NCBI GenBank assembly: GCA_017979445.1
Contig: CM030714.1
Location: 4,340,001 to 4,404,000, forward strand
Source of the DNA: Akebia trifoliata
Lineage: Eukaryota > Streptophyta > Magnoliopsida > Ranunculales > Lardizabalaceae
Direction of reading: 5' to 3'
Length of the DNA stretch: 64,000 nt
Below are positions 21,946 to 32,992 of this stretch, piece by piece. A program made the translations under genes and the position numbers. Position 1 is the stretch's first letter, and every line of letters begins with the position of its first letter. The notes beneath the pieces were generated by a model. That model was not told where the DNA came from. It ran no database searches and saw only the letters and a program-made list of their open reading frames with translations.

Positions 21946-22816
21946 CATAATTTTTTGGTTACCCATTTAAGAAAAAGTAGTAATTGAATGTGTTTCAAAT
22001 GATAATTTCTTGAAGTTGAGACGAACCCAACCAATCACCAAAAGCACCTAGGTGTTAATGTTGTGGTAACACACACTGTAGCCTTTGTTCCACTGTTTGT
22101 CGGCTTTCACTTTGGTACCGTCCTCAAGTTCCTTGGTTAGCCCTTTCCTCAGGCTGCCTTGCACAAACACCCTTTGTGCCCACTATGTGACCTTTCACTT
22201 TGGTGCTGTTCTTTCTGGGTTCTCAGCTTGCCATTTCCCAGGTTGCTCCTGGTGAGTTTGAACCCAAGACTTGCAACTAATGCACCAAAGGAACATTGTT
22301 AATGGGGCGGGAAGTTAAGCACATATTTCTTGGGGGTCATAACATGGGTGTTCGAAACTGTTGCAGGAAAGTGGAGATTTTTTCAATAGTTGTTAACATC
22401 TACTTTGGATATCTTAGTCCTGAAAATCTCCCAAAGTTTGGTGTGTGTGTGCGTGCGTGTGTGGGGATATCGAAGCCCATCAGTTGGTGAATTGCCCGTA
22501 AAAAACATATATCATATGCCTCCATGTGTTTGGGTTATATTCATGTCCTGAATCCAGCCATCTCTTATTATATCAGCTGTCTGCTATTAGTTTTGCTGTT
22601 TGGTTTTAAGGCTTAAACCCGCGCAGTTTTCCTGCACCTTAGGCTGTCACATCACAATGGTATTGGGTCGCCCACATTCGGGCTTCATAAAACTGCTAAA
22701 AACTATGGTGGATGACATTTCATCGTTTGCTAGTCCATCTAATTTTCAAAAGGAATCAAGATTTTTAATGAATCCTTGACAGGCTTTTTACATGCCCAAT
22801 CAGATCTTTGTTAGAT

Positions 22817-22818
<2 letters not shown>

Positions 22819-22850
<32 letters not shown>
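22819..22850. repeat. C32 homopolymer in intron 1 of copy 2
   Basis: Thirty-two consecutive C follow GATGT. The same position has C8 in copy 1 (7506-7513) and C13 in copy 3 (50236-50248). The exact length may be affected by sequencing. Confidence 0.8.
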
Positions 22851-22852
<2 letters not shown>

Positions 22853-23950
22853 AAGTCTCTAATTTTACTTATAATCATCATCATAGTTTTGCTTTATTCA
22901 AAATATTGGGTTCGGTAACATGATTACTTTTTATCTAAAATACCTAAACTTAATTGTCTTGACAGTTTATGCCAGCGAGAAAAGTTAAAGAGAAGGCCAG
23001 GAAGCTAAGAAATACTCTCCCTAAAGATATGCTGTCCAGCATGCATCTAGAAATATACTTGCCCTGGCATTTAGACAACTAGTCTTGCAGTGTATTTGGA
23101 GTTTATAACTGGAATTATTTGCTCCTGGAGCTGAGCGAAGCATGGAAGATCTTGAAAATCCAAGAGAGGTTACATACCCTTCCTTATCTATTATGCTTCT
23201 TTTTAATTTTTCAATGTCTACCACTCATTTTCATAATATCATATTGTCCAACCTGCAGGGATCACATGGTACTGATAGGTTCAGTTCTCTTATGCATTTC
23301 ATATCAGCAGGTCCCGGCGTTCTCTACTCTGAGCTCATCGGATGAACAATTTCTTTCTGTGCTTGCAGAAGATATTTGCATGTCTGTTCTCGATAGCACT
23401 GAAATGGATTTCTGTGAGAACTCCTTAGGTACAAGTTCAAACAATATTTTTCGTTGGTTTAAGAAGCCCAGAACGGTTGCGTCGAAGGACTTTTCAGTTG
23501 TCATATATAAATTATCTCAAGATGAGATAATTGAAAGTGCTAAGAAGTTTTTGGAAAATTTCAACACGAAGGAAAATTATATTCCAAGAGAAGAGAAAAG
23601 GAAGCACCGGTGGTGGACTTCATCAACATATTCAAAATGGGAAAGAATTGGTGGTCCCGAGTTCATTACAGGATTCAAGTTGATGCATATAAATTTGATA
23701 ATTCTAAGTTTGAAGGGTGGAAGATGTCTGCAGAGAATATGTGGGAAATTCTTTTGACTCACAAACAAATGGTATTTAATCTTTCCTTGCAGCCTTGGCC
23801 TTCTACTAGCATTGTATAATGGAGAACTCTAATTCATGTTAAATATTATACAAGTTAATATTACTGGGCTTTTATACAAGTTATTGGCGGACAGAGACTC
23901 ACAGTTGGCTTTTTAACAAGCATTTTAACGGACCAAAGATATATATATAT

Positions 23951-24326
23951 GGGAAATGTTCAGCACCCTAAGTTTTACCACACACTTTAACAAACGTTTT
24001 TTGTCCTACATGGGTTAGAAGTTTTGGAATGAGTTGATTTTTGGTGAGGATGATCTCTATGATTAGAAGATCATCCTCCCCAAAAATCAGCCCATTCCGA
24101 AATGTTTAGCCCCATGTTTACACGTTGAAAAATCGTGGACCGTCCATTTTTTGTAAATCAATTTTGATGGGGTTAGAAGTTTTGGAATGAGCTGATTTTT
24201 GGTGAGGATGATCTCCTCACCATAGAGATCATCCTCACCAAAAATCAGCTCATTCCGAAACTTCTAACCCATGTAAGACAAAACGCGTTTGTTAAAGTGT
24301 GTGGTAAAACTAGGGTGGCGAACGGG

Positions 24327-24330
<4 letters not shown>
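23951..24330. mobile_element. Foldback element E8
   Basis: Ends GGGAAATGTTCAGCACCCTA and CTAGGGTGGCGAACGGGACC(C), flanked by (TA)n on both sides. Subterminal CACACACTTTAACAAACG appears with its complement. There are two hairpin arms and a centre with GTGGACCGTCCATTTTTTGT. Confidence 0.8.
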
Positions 24331-24368
<38 letters not shown>

Positions 24369-24372
24369 ATAT

Positions 24373-24910
24373 GGGTCCCGTTCGGCACCCGAAGTTTTAC
24401 CACACACTTTAACAAACGCGTTTTGTCCTACATGGGTTAGAAGTTTCGGAATGAGCTGATTTTTGGTGAGGATGATCTCTATGGTGAGGAGATCATCTTC
24501 ACCAAAAATCAGCTCATTCCAAAACTTCTAACCCTCTCAAAAATGGTTTACAAAAAATGGACGGTCCACAATTTTTCACTTGTAAACATGGGGCTAAACA
24601 TTTCATAATGGGCTGATTTTTGGGGAGGATGATCTTCTAATCATAGAGATCATCCTCCCCAAAAATCAGCCCATTCCAAAATGTTTAGCCCCATGTTTAC
24701 AAGTTGAAAAATCATGGACCGTCCATTTTTTATAAATCATTTTTGATGGGGTTAGAAGTTTTGGAATGAGCTGATTTTTGGTGAGGATGATCTCCTCACC
24801 ATAGAGATCTTCCTCACCAAAAATCAGCCCATTCCAAAACTTCTAACCCATGTAGGACAAAACGCGTTTGTTAAAGTGTGTGGTAAAACTTAAGGTGCCG
24901 AACGGGACCC
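24373..24910. mobile_element. Foldback element E9, enlarged
   Basis: The same subfamily as E8 (GGGTCCCGTTCGGCACCC ... GGTGCCGAACGGGACCC), between (TA)n tracts. At 538 bp it carries an additional central hairpin block, so the palindrome is duplicated inside. Confidence 0.8.
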
Positions 24911-24930
24911 ATATATATATATATATATAT

Positions 24931-25484
24931 GGGGAGCGTTCGCTGGCTAACTTTTTGGCAAACGGATTGGCAAACTTATATGGGTCGTTCGATATTACGC
25001 CATCAGACGGCCGCGATTTAATCTCAGCGAAACTTAAATTTATACATATATTTGCAGTGCCATCCTCAAAATATATTCATTTTATTTTGACATCCCTCTT
25101 CTCTTTAAACCAAACAGGACAAAACTCTCTGTTCTGTTCGAACAGAACTCCAAACCTTTTCTCTTCGAACTCTCTCTCGCTCTCTCTCTTCTCACTCGCT
25201 CTCGTTCTCGTTCTTACTCTCTCATTCTGTCTCGTTCGCTCTCTCTCTCACTCTCTCACTCACTCACTCACTCACTCACGCTGCCTCTCTCACTCTCTCA
25301 CTCACTCATGCTGCCTCTCTCGCTTAAACCTGATCAAACCCTCTCTCTCTCTCACTGAAACCCTCTCTCTCGCTCTTTCATTCTCTCTCGCTCTCGCTCT
25401 CTTCCTCGCTGCGACTACCTCTCTCACTCTATCATTGTGTGTGAAACTCCATCTCTCGCACGAACACGAACACGAACAGGACCC
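24931..25484 (+). repeat. Left TIR of the 7.66-kb element
   Basis: Begins GGGGAGCGTTCGCTGGCTAA and contains a TTTAATCTCA block, a TCTCTTTAAACCA block, then a long CT-rich region (CTCTCTCGCT, CTCACTCACT). The CT-rich frame here encodes only low-complexity Ser/Leu and is not called a gene. Confidence 0.8.
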
Positions 25485-26479
25485 TATTCCTCCCTGCAAC
25501 TCCATCTCACGAACACGAACGGCTGTTCGTTTAGCCTTCGTCAGGTTAGTAAATGTTCTGAAACATTTGGCTCATACACTAGGGTTTTGTTGAGGTAATG
25601 TGTTTAGCTCTTGTTCACAAAGCTAGGTGAGTTTTGTTTTGTTTTGCATTTTAAAATGAGTCTTACGGATCTTGGTTTTAATTTTCTTAAGGATTGTACT
25701 TTTGGTTACTACCTCTATTGTTGGTTAGCTGACCGCAAATCTTTGGGATGAGTATGAGGACCTTTGCTGCTGGTTTTGTATGGTCGTCCTATTGTGAAAA
25801 TGATCTACCATATGGAGCAATAAAAGCATCAATCTTGGTGTGCTTAAGCAGGGTGGTGTAGCTGCATAAAGGCCATCAATAGACATGATATGTGAATTTA
25901 GCCCAGGCATGTATCTTGGAATCCCTTCTTGCATAGGCAAGTGTAGGGAAGTTATTAGTATTCAAAAAACAGAAAACATGGAAATTGTCACCTTTGATGA
26001 GCCAATGAATGTTGTCTTTTGATGACTGTTTTCCCTCAATTGTGGTCTCCAATTCTTCTTTGTTATGAATGTTCTTGTAATAAATGAAGTTTAAATTTAC
26101 CTATTTTGATGATCATGTTGTTTTGGTTATAGAACTTTCGAAATTAAGTTTAAATTTACCTAACTGAGCCCTTTTAAGATAACTTTTTTTCTCTGTTGTT
26201 TCAGATACAAATCTATGTGGAAAGCTTAATCGCAGAAACAATCATCTTGCTTGTGGAGAGCAGCGATACCATTGATAGTGCAGAAACAATTCAACTAAAG
26301 AAGACAATTTTTCTAGACATACTAGTGGAGAGACTTGTGTAGAAGACGATGATGATGGTTCGGTTAGCCATGATCCATAGGATGAGAAATCTTCATGTGT
26401 GTTCAGTAACTTTTCAAGATGAGGATGCTTTTGAAGAGCATTCTTAATTTTGGTGCTAAAATTATTTGTAAAGCTAAGG
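25485..26479. other. Interior of the 7.66-kb element, unassigned
   Basis: A possible 5' splice site (CTTCGTCAG|GTTAGTA near 25540) and a possible acceptor (TGTTGTTTCAG|ATACAAATC near 26205) flank intron-like AT-rich sequence. The following stretch has short open pieces such as TCVEDDDDGSVSHDP but many stops. It may be another captured transcript fragment; I do not recognise it. Confidence 0.35.
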
Positions 26480-26484
26480 CAGAT

Positions 26485-28215
26485 TGAAAGCGCCCTCGAT
26501 CCGCGGGGTGCGCGGATCCGCTTTTGACCCTTGAGGTTTGGGAGTCGCCACCTAGTTATTGTGGTCTAGGAACCAACTGACTCTAACATGGATAAAAAGA
26601 ACTAATCTACCATAAAAAATCTGAATTCGGGGATCAAGTTACGGGGTTGGAAGGTGTAGGCACCAACCCCGCCCGGCCAAAGCCGGTCTCTACTAACTTT
26701 CCAAGTAAATTACATTGCTAAAACCTAGATAAAAATAAATATAAAAAAATACATACCTTTCCGATAGCAAGGATTTTGCTCCCTCAGATCTGACAAAAAA
26801 AATTCCTTGTACTGTACTCCCTTGCTTCGTTCTGTCTCCGGATTTGACTTCGGATCTCCTAGATCAAGGTATCTCTTTGTTTCTGAATCTGAACTCTTCA
26901 AGTTTGTTGCGGATTTAGGGGTGTTTGGAGGGATTTTAGGGGTTTTCTAGACTAAAATTAAAGGGGGGATGTTAGGTAAGGAGTTGGGGCTCCAAAACTA
27001 GGGTTTATGGGAGGCTAGGGGAGCTTCTAGACCTACTTCTCTTAGGGTTTATGATTATATACGAAAATAGGGTGTGAGCACCTCTATTTATAGATGTTTT
27101 TAGGGGTTGATTTGGATAGAGTTAGTGTTTAATTAGAGATCTTTTAATTAGAGTTGTGTTTTAGTTAGACTTATTTTAGGTAGAATTGTGTTTTAATTAA
27201 AATTATTTTAGGTAGAATTGTTTTTAAGTTAGAACTCTCTTATTAGATAGAGTTATTATTTAATTAGAGTTCTATTATGACTTTTGGTCTTATTTGATTG
27301 ACTTTAATATTTTGACTTTAGTCTTAACTGATTGACTTTTAATATCTTGACTTCAGTCTTGCTTAATTGACTTAATTTTGACTTCAGTCTCACTAATTGA
27401 CTTTAATACCTTGACTTCAGTTTTGCTTGATTGACTTTAAAATTTTGGAGAACCCCGCTCTAAAATATCTTTAATTCTTTGGACCCCCAAATGGAGGGGT
27501 CCTTAAAGAAATATCTCACGAACCCTCAACAATTTTGCTTGAGAGCCCGATTGATCGATTTCTTTGGTTCAAAATTTTAAATTAATTTAATCAATGTTTC
27601 ACTTTAATTATTTAATATTTTATTTATTAATTTCGAATTTTTTAATTATGAAAATTATGAAATTATCGTTTTGCCCCCGGAGAGGACTTTTCACGTTTTA
27701 AGTCGGTTTTTAATGTTCTAGGATGTTTTAGAATCGATTTTTCGTAAGGAATTCAATGAGAATGTTATGTCATTTATGAAAATTTTTATGTGAAATGATT
27801 GTGAACTTTATGAGGGGCATTTTTCGTAATTTTGTCAATTCTGTTAAAATTGGTGAAATGATTTATTTGGTTTCGATTTATTATTTTATGTGTTTGAATG
27901 GGTTTTCCTAAGCGTAATGTAGGCTCTAGGGTTGTTTTGAGGTTAGGGGTATTTGGTAATTCGGTCAATTTTTAGTGATTTTTATCGTGAAGCTTCTTTT
28001 TGGTTTGCAAGATGATGATTTCTATGTTTCTGGGGTCGTATTTACCTAGCGTAGCGTGGTTTCTAAGTTTTGTCAGTTCGAGATACCTCATCCGGATTTC
28101 TGAAACATATCTGGTAACAAAATAAAGCAATGGAATACACATCCATCATTGGGAATCATTGCGATCGGGTTGACGAGTTGATTAATCAGGCGGATGCAAA
28201 AATGGGGTGTCTACA
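26485..28215. mobile_element. Solo LTR (Gypsy-type) nested in the 7.66-kb element
   Basis: A 1,731-bp block starts TGAAAGCGCCCTCGATCC and ends ATGGGGTGTCTACA. It is flanked on both sides by CAGAT (26480-26484 and 28216-28220), a perfect 5-bp target duplication. The GGGGTGTCTACA ending and the GGTTGGAAGGTGTAGGCACC block are typical of plant Gypsy LTRs. No internal region or second LTR is present, so it is a solo LTR left by recombination. Confidence 0.9.
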
Positions 28216-28220
28216 CAGAT

Positions 28221-30420
28221 ATAAACTTTATGGATTCTATTGGTTTGAATATCTTTGCAATGTATATTGTGGATTCTATTGGTTTGAATATCGTTTAGTT
28301 TGAATATCTTTGCTATGTATATTGCCAAGGGTGTGGTGATCTGCTATGTATATTGCCAAGGGTGTGGTGATCTGTTACTTTACAATTTGTGAAATGAGAA
28401 TTAAGTTACAACAGGAGCATGTGATTGTGATAGTGGTGATCGATCCATTTTCTTAGCACAATAATGTACGAAGTGGTGCTCAAAAGCATCAATGGGGGAA
28501 GATGTTGATTTGGCAACTTTGCAAACTAATCCACCAGTAGCTCCACTTGGTTTGCTAATCTTGATAAAAATTTTCAGCATTGGAGTTCAGAGTATGTGGT
28601 CTTTTTTTTCTCTTGTTTAGAAGTAGGTTGGGGGATGCATGGGAATGAATGTACTTTGTTTTTTAGTTGACGTGTAAACAATTATTTGAACTTCAGATTT
28701 TGAGATTCTTGAGGCTTTTGAATTGGAATGTAATATAAATGTTAGTTTGAGCTTTAGACTTTATTTATTGATACATGGAATGTTCATGAAATATATATAA
28801 TCATTATTTATTTCTAGTTTTATTCCAAGTGAAAATGTATATAATTTCACTTATTTCCAGTTCTATGCTTGTTGGTGTTGATATCCCTCTTCTCAAGATA
28901 TTCTTCATTTATTTATCATTGCATAGGTTACAGGTGTGATGGGTTTTAAATGGGTTTTGCTATGGTTCTTGGTCATTTTAGTGCTCTCTATTGGATAGCT
29001 TGGTTTTGAAGAATTTAATGGAGGTTTGGCTTTTGAAGTAGTAGTGATAGTTGCAAATGTAAGCTTTATAACTTAAGTAATAAGCTTAGTATTTTGCTTG
29101 TATTATTATAGGAAAGAAGTCTTCATGTTTCATTCCCCAAGGACCATAGACAAACTGAGTCTGGTGATAGATGATTCTTCCTCTTGTAATAAAAGGCATG
29201 TAGTTTTTAATGGATTAATGAAAATATTGGTAGTGACCCACAAGAGGGTCCACTAATAGACAATCATAGATGCATGCTTGATCAAGTAGATTGAGAGTCA
29301 CTATTTAAATGATTCCAACAATGTAGAATTCCCAAGTACTCATGATGTGAACCTGGATTTTAGGTAATCCATTTAATGTGGTTGCTTGCATAGTCACAAA
29401 ATTATTCACCATATGCAATTTATTCCTATCCACATGCTAGCACCAGCTATCCAAGAATTATGCATACACTTTGATAACTTTAGTAATCTCTACTTTATCA
29501 AAAGACCAACTCTATGGTATGATAATACCCATAAAAAAAATGATTTTACATGCTTGTTGTAGCCATGTTTGAGTATACTAGGCTTGGTTAAGCTATTTAA
29601 GTAGGGTCACTTCTAATTTGCGCTTTATTATAAATAAGGATATGAACAAATTGAAGAAAATTCGTCAATAAAATCTAGAAAGAAATCAAAGGGCACAATG
29701 CTGGAAAGGTGGTTGGCTCTAGAACATTAGATTTCAGAAAGTGAAAAGTTATCACACATCTTTTTCTGTATAGAAAGTCCTAAAATGGGTTTCTATTTGA
29801 TGATACTCTCACATGGCCCTGAAGTATCTTGGAAACTCGATAACTTGAGCTGTATATAAGAACAACATCTTATCTTCATATAATAAAATAGCGATATAAA
29901 AGGTGGAAAAAAGAAGACTTAATACGAAAAATACTAATAAAAGGAAACACCATGATGCAATAGCAAAGAAGTCAAAATGAAGCAACACCATAAGAACATT
30001 CAAGTAAAATCAATTCATCCTAGCAGAAATAAGATTCCCATGGTATGCTAGCTCTACACTTAGAATGAGATGATTTCTTAATACTAAAAGTGGTGATGAA
30101 ATTGCTAGATATCTAGTAGAACCAGGCGTATGGTATGGGTTGCAGCAGCACTTCACAACCTCTAGAGAGACGATTTTGGATTCAAGAACTCAAAAAAAAA
30201 AAAAAAATTGACAGATTGAATTCGTAAGTTCATGTTGAACATTTTTATTTGATTCAATAGGTACCTGAAAAAACATTACAAAAATGATTCAATATACAAA
30301 AAGAGTTGCCTGTACATACAATATGTCTCATTTACAATTCTTATTCAATACATAAGGCATGTTTTACTCATGCAATGGCCAAAAGAGCACAAGACTTCAT
30401 ACAATTGCAAACATTTGATC
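28221..30420. other. Interior of the 7.66-kb element, unassigned
   Basis: No ORF of note. A 31-33-bp phrase (CTATGTATATTGCCAAGGGTG) is tandemly duplicated at 28311-28370. The rest is AT-rich intron-like sequence without recognisable coding similarity. Confidence 0.4.
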
Positions 30421-30790
30421 TGGATGACATGTTCCACACTCCTGCTCTAGTACCCCCCTTGCTTCTTCAAACAACTCAACAGCCTCATCAATCTTGTACA
30501 CTTGTACACAAGCCAATCCCATCTGATTCAGTACAACCCCAAAGAATGCTGATTTCCTCTCTCCAATGGCTCTAAGCTTTGCTACAACACTCTCAAAAGA
30601 GCTCCGAGCCTCTTCATATCATCCAACCATGTAAAACATCACACCCATCAGTACTTTTATCCCTACAATCGTGCGTCGCTGCCCCGATGTGTCTTCCAAC
30701 AATTTCATTGCCTTTTGTAAGAGCTTCAATGCTTCCTCGAGCTCATTCATAGATGGCGCATAAAAGGTGGGTTGAGTAGAAATCCTAACC
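30421..30790 (-). pseudogene. Captured fragment of kinesin-light-chain-related TPR protein
   Basis: The minus-strand reading gives ELEEALKLLQKAMKLLEDTS, RRTIVGIKVLMGVMFYMVG, then an in-frame TGA (30619-30621, where an Arg codon CGA would fit), YEEARSSFESVVAKLRAIGE, RKSAFFGVVLNQMGLACVQV, YKIDEAVELFEEARGVLEQE and CG..HP. This is the TPR region of plant kinesin-light-chain-related proteins, which scaffold microtubule-associated complexes. Similarity fades below 30420. It lacks both gene ends and has a stop, so it is a transposon-borne fragment. The same-gene identification is from remembered family pattern, not a search. Confidence 0.75.
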
Positions 30791-31197
30791 ATGTAAGAGG
30801 CCAAAATTAAAGCATTTTAGTCCATCCTCTCTAGTAATACAAAGCATGTTAAAGTATGGGATATCTTTTACTTTGGGGCTAGTCTGATTGGACTGATGGA
30901 AAATGTAATACATCGAAATGTAATACAATACACCATTCAAAACCTATATATTTTCTAAGTATGCAAGGATTGAAAGTCTAAGTTGGAGGAACATTATTTA
31001 AACATCTAATGTAAACCAAACCCATTTTAGCTTCAACATTAAATTTACTAAATTGACTAAGATTCATGGAATTGCTTTGAAGAAGCTTAGTTTGATTGAA
31101 TCATTTTGCTTCTACAAAGCTTCAAACAAGAATGTACATGAGAAAAATAGTGTACTAGAGAAGCTTTTACGTAGAATAGTTCAAGAACGATACTCAC

Positions 31198-31652
31198 CCA
31201 GCTTTTGTTTTGTAATGAAACCACCAATGTGCAATGTTGAAAACAAGAATATCAACTCCTTTCCATCTCGAAGTGCTCCTATCAATGGTGTCAATTCTCA
31301 GAGTTGGTACTTGCTTCTGTCTTAATCTTGCCTTACTCTCGTGAACTAAGAAATGAGTGGCATCGTATTCAACTGTACACTTAAAGTCCTACAAAAAACC
31401 CCTCGAGAATCAAATATTTGTGCAGATCCAATATACGATTAAGAAATGAACAAGTTTTCACAGAACTACCACAAATTTGAAACTGTAATTTCCCTTCTCT
31501 TTAGTGATCCTTCGACCATGGGACTCAGAAACGCACTTCGGATCCTTGATGGGTCCTCTCAATAAACACAATATGGATTCCCATTGGTCGCTGTTAATTG
31601 AATCACCAACAAAAACCAGTCTCTTCCTCTAATCCTTCAATCAATCCAGCAT
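31198..31652 (-). pseudogene. Captured fragment of trichome-birefringence-like (TBL) protein, intron retained
   Basis: The first exon piece (31470-31652) reads RKRLVFVGDSINSDQWESIL, then LLRGPIKDPKCVSESHGRRI and TKEKGNYSFKFV. The GDS box is the hallmark of TBL polysaccharide O-acetyltransferases of the Golgi. A GT-AG intron (31389-31469) is still present. The second piece (31198-31388) reads DFKCTVEYDATHFLVHESKA, LRQKQVPTLRIDTIDRSTSR and WKGVDILVFNIAHWWFHYKT, ending at a GTGAGT donor. Two stops lie upstream of the GDS box (near 31630-31650). Retention of the intron shows DNA-level capture. Confidence 0.85.
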
Positions 31653-31969
31653 TTTTTATGCATTGAACCTAAAATATATCCAATTTCCAACTCATCAAAA
31701 TTTTTCTTTTGTAATTTTCAAACTGAATCAGAGTTAAAGAACAAGGATAACATGCAAACTTCACAATTTCACATCTACATGAGATTCAATCAATTTAATA
31801 TTTCTAAGATTAAGTAACAAAGATAACAAAGAATCAAGTGGAGTAGGAAAACATGCAAACTTCACAATTTCACATCTACATGAGATTTAATAAAATTAAT
31901 ATTTCTAAGATTAAGTAAATAAAATAAAATAAAATAACACTATACACCTTCAGCTTATGATATTCTTCT

Positions 31970-32065
31970 TGGCCTCTCAAGCTGTGACATCTTTAAGAGC
32001 CTCTTGGGCATCAATTTCTCGAACAATTTAAAGCCCTCATCAACCAAACCCCTTTGTTTATTGAT
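31970..32065 (-). pseudogene. Possible third captured coding scrap
   Basis: One minus-strand frame stays open for about 26 codons with a protein-like composition, including RGLVDEGFKLFEKLMPKRLL. It lies just inside the right TIR. I cannot assign it to a family with confidence; a pentatricopeptide-type helix is one possibility. Confidence 0.3.
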
Positions 32066-32130
32066 TGTTACAAGCTGCCACTCTCCAGGTTTCCATTTTC
32101 TTTGTCATCATGGCTGGAACGATAGTGGGA

Positions 32131-32213
32131 GGGTCCCGTTCGTGTTCGTGTTCGTGCGAGAGAGAATGAAAGAGCGAGAGAGAGGGTTTCAGTGCGAGGG
32201 TTTCAGCGTGAGT

Positions 32214-32292
<79 letters not shown>

Positions 32293-32587
32293 AGAGAATG
32301 ATGAGAGCGAGAGCGAGAGCAAGTGAGAGAGAGGCAGATGAGAGAGAGGTTGAGAGCGAGTGAAGAGTTTGAAGAGAGAAAGAGAACAGAGAGTTATGTT
32401 CTCTCTGGTTTAAAGAGGAGAGGGAGGAAGCACGAAATAAACAATTGTTAAGGGATGGCGTTGTAAATATGTATATTTGTATTATAACGTGTGAGATTAA
32501 ATCACGTCCATTCGATGTCGTTAGATCCAACGCACCCAAAAAGTTTGCCAATCCGTTTGCCAAAAAGTTAGCCAGCGAACGCTCCCC
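32131..32587 (-). repeat. Right TIR of the 7.66-kb element
   Basis: Inverse of 24931-25484, ending CCAGCGAACGCTCCCC. The arm carries a pure (GA)n tract of about 70 bp (32216-32284) where the left arm has interrupted CT repeats, so the two TIRs differ mainly by microsatellite expansion. Confidence 0.8.
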
Positions 32588-32602
32588 TATATATATATAT
32601 AT

Positions 32603-32982
32603 GGGAAATGTTCAGCACCCTAAGTTTTACCACACACTTTAACAAACGTTTTTTGTCCTACATGGGTTGGAAGTTTTGGAATGAGCTGATTTTTGGTGAG
32701 GATGATCTCTATGATTAGAGATCATCCTCCCCAAAAATCAGCCCATTCCGAAATGTTTAGCCCCATGTTTACACGTTGAAAAATCGTGGACCGTCCATTT
32801 TTTGTGTATCAATTTTGATGGGGTTAGAAGTTTTGGAATGAGCTGATTTTTGGTGAGGATGATCTTCTCACCATAGAGATCATCCTCACCAAAAATCAGC
32901 TCATTCCGAAACTTCTAACCCATGTAAGACAAAACGCGTTTGTTAAAGTGTGTGGTAAAACTAAGGGTGGCGAACGGGACCC
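32603..32982. mobile_element. Foldback element E10
   Basis: Near-duplicate of E8 (380 bp each, GGGAAATGTTCAGCACCC ... GCGAACGGGACCC), sitting on the other side of the 7.66-kb element. (TA)n flanks are present. Confidence 0.8.
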
Positions 32983-32992
32983 TATATATATA

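Larger units (their letters stand above)
20662..23771 (+). pseudogene. Unknown chloroplast-type protein, copy 2 (exons 1-3, broken)
   Basis: Homologous to exons 1-3 of the gene at 48037. Exon 1 (20662-21108) is open but its start codon is TTG where copies 1 and 3 have ATG (CCTTGCCTC against CCATGCCTC). Exon 2 (22966-23168) is 203 nt instead of 204: a base is missing in AGCATGCATCTAG against AGCATGTCATCTAG. Exon 3 (23311-23771) is 461 nt, exactly 28 short of copy 3; the missing piece lies between two TTACA repeats, the junction being at 23670. Exons 4-8 are absent. The foldback nest begins at about 23937. Confidence 0.87.
24931..32587. mobile_element. 7.66-kb long-TIR Pack-type transposon carrying host-gene fragments
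   Basis: The left end GGGGAGCGTTCGCTGGCTAA (24931) is exactly repeated in inverse at 32568-32587. Inverted similarity continues for roughly 455-555 bp on each side (24931-25484 and 32131-32587) and ends in GAACACGAAC...GGACCC and its complement. Both outer flanks are (TA)n, as for the small foldbacks, and the terminal motif GGGGAGCGTTC has the same GGGNNCGTTC form. The interior has no transposase. It holds a solo LTR (26485-28215), a KLC-related TPR fragment (30421-30790) and a TBL fragment with its intron (31198-31652). Long TIRs plus intron-containing captured fragments resemble Pack-MULEs; a 9-bp TSD cannot be separated from the TA tract. Confidence 0.8.

Noticed and set aside
24868..25593. 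241-codon Ser/Leu-rich frame in the left TIR
   Set aside because: The frame is open because CT microsatellites encode Ser/Leu in every register; it begins in a foldback terminus and has no domain.
32189..32563. 124-codon frame in the right TIR
   Set aside because: Same reason: produced by the (GA)n tract and the inverse of the left TIR.
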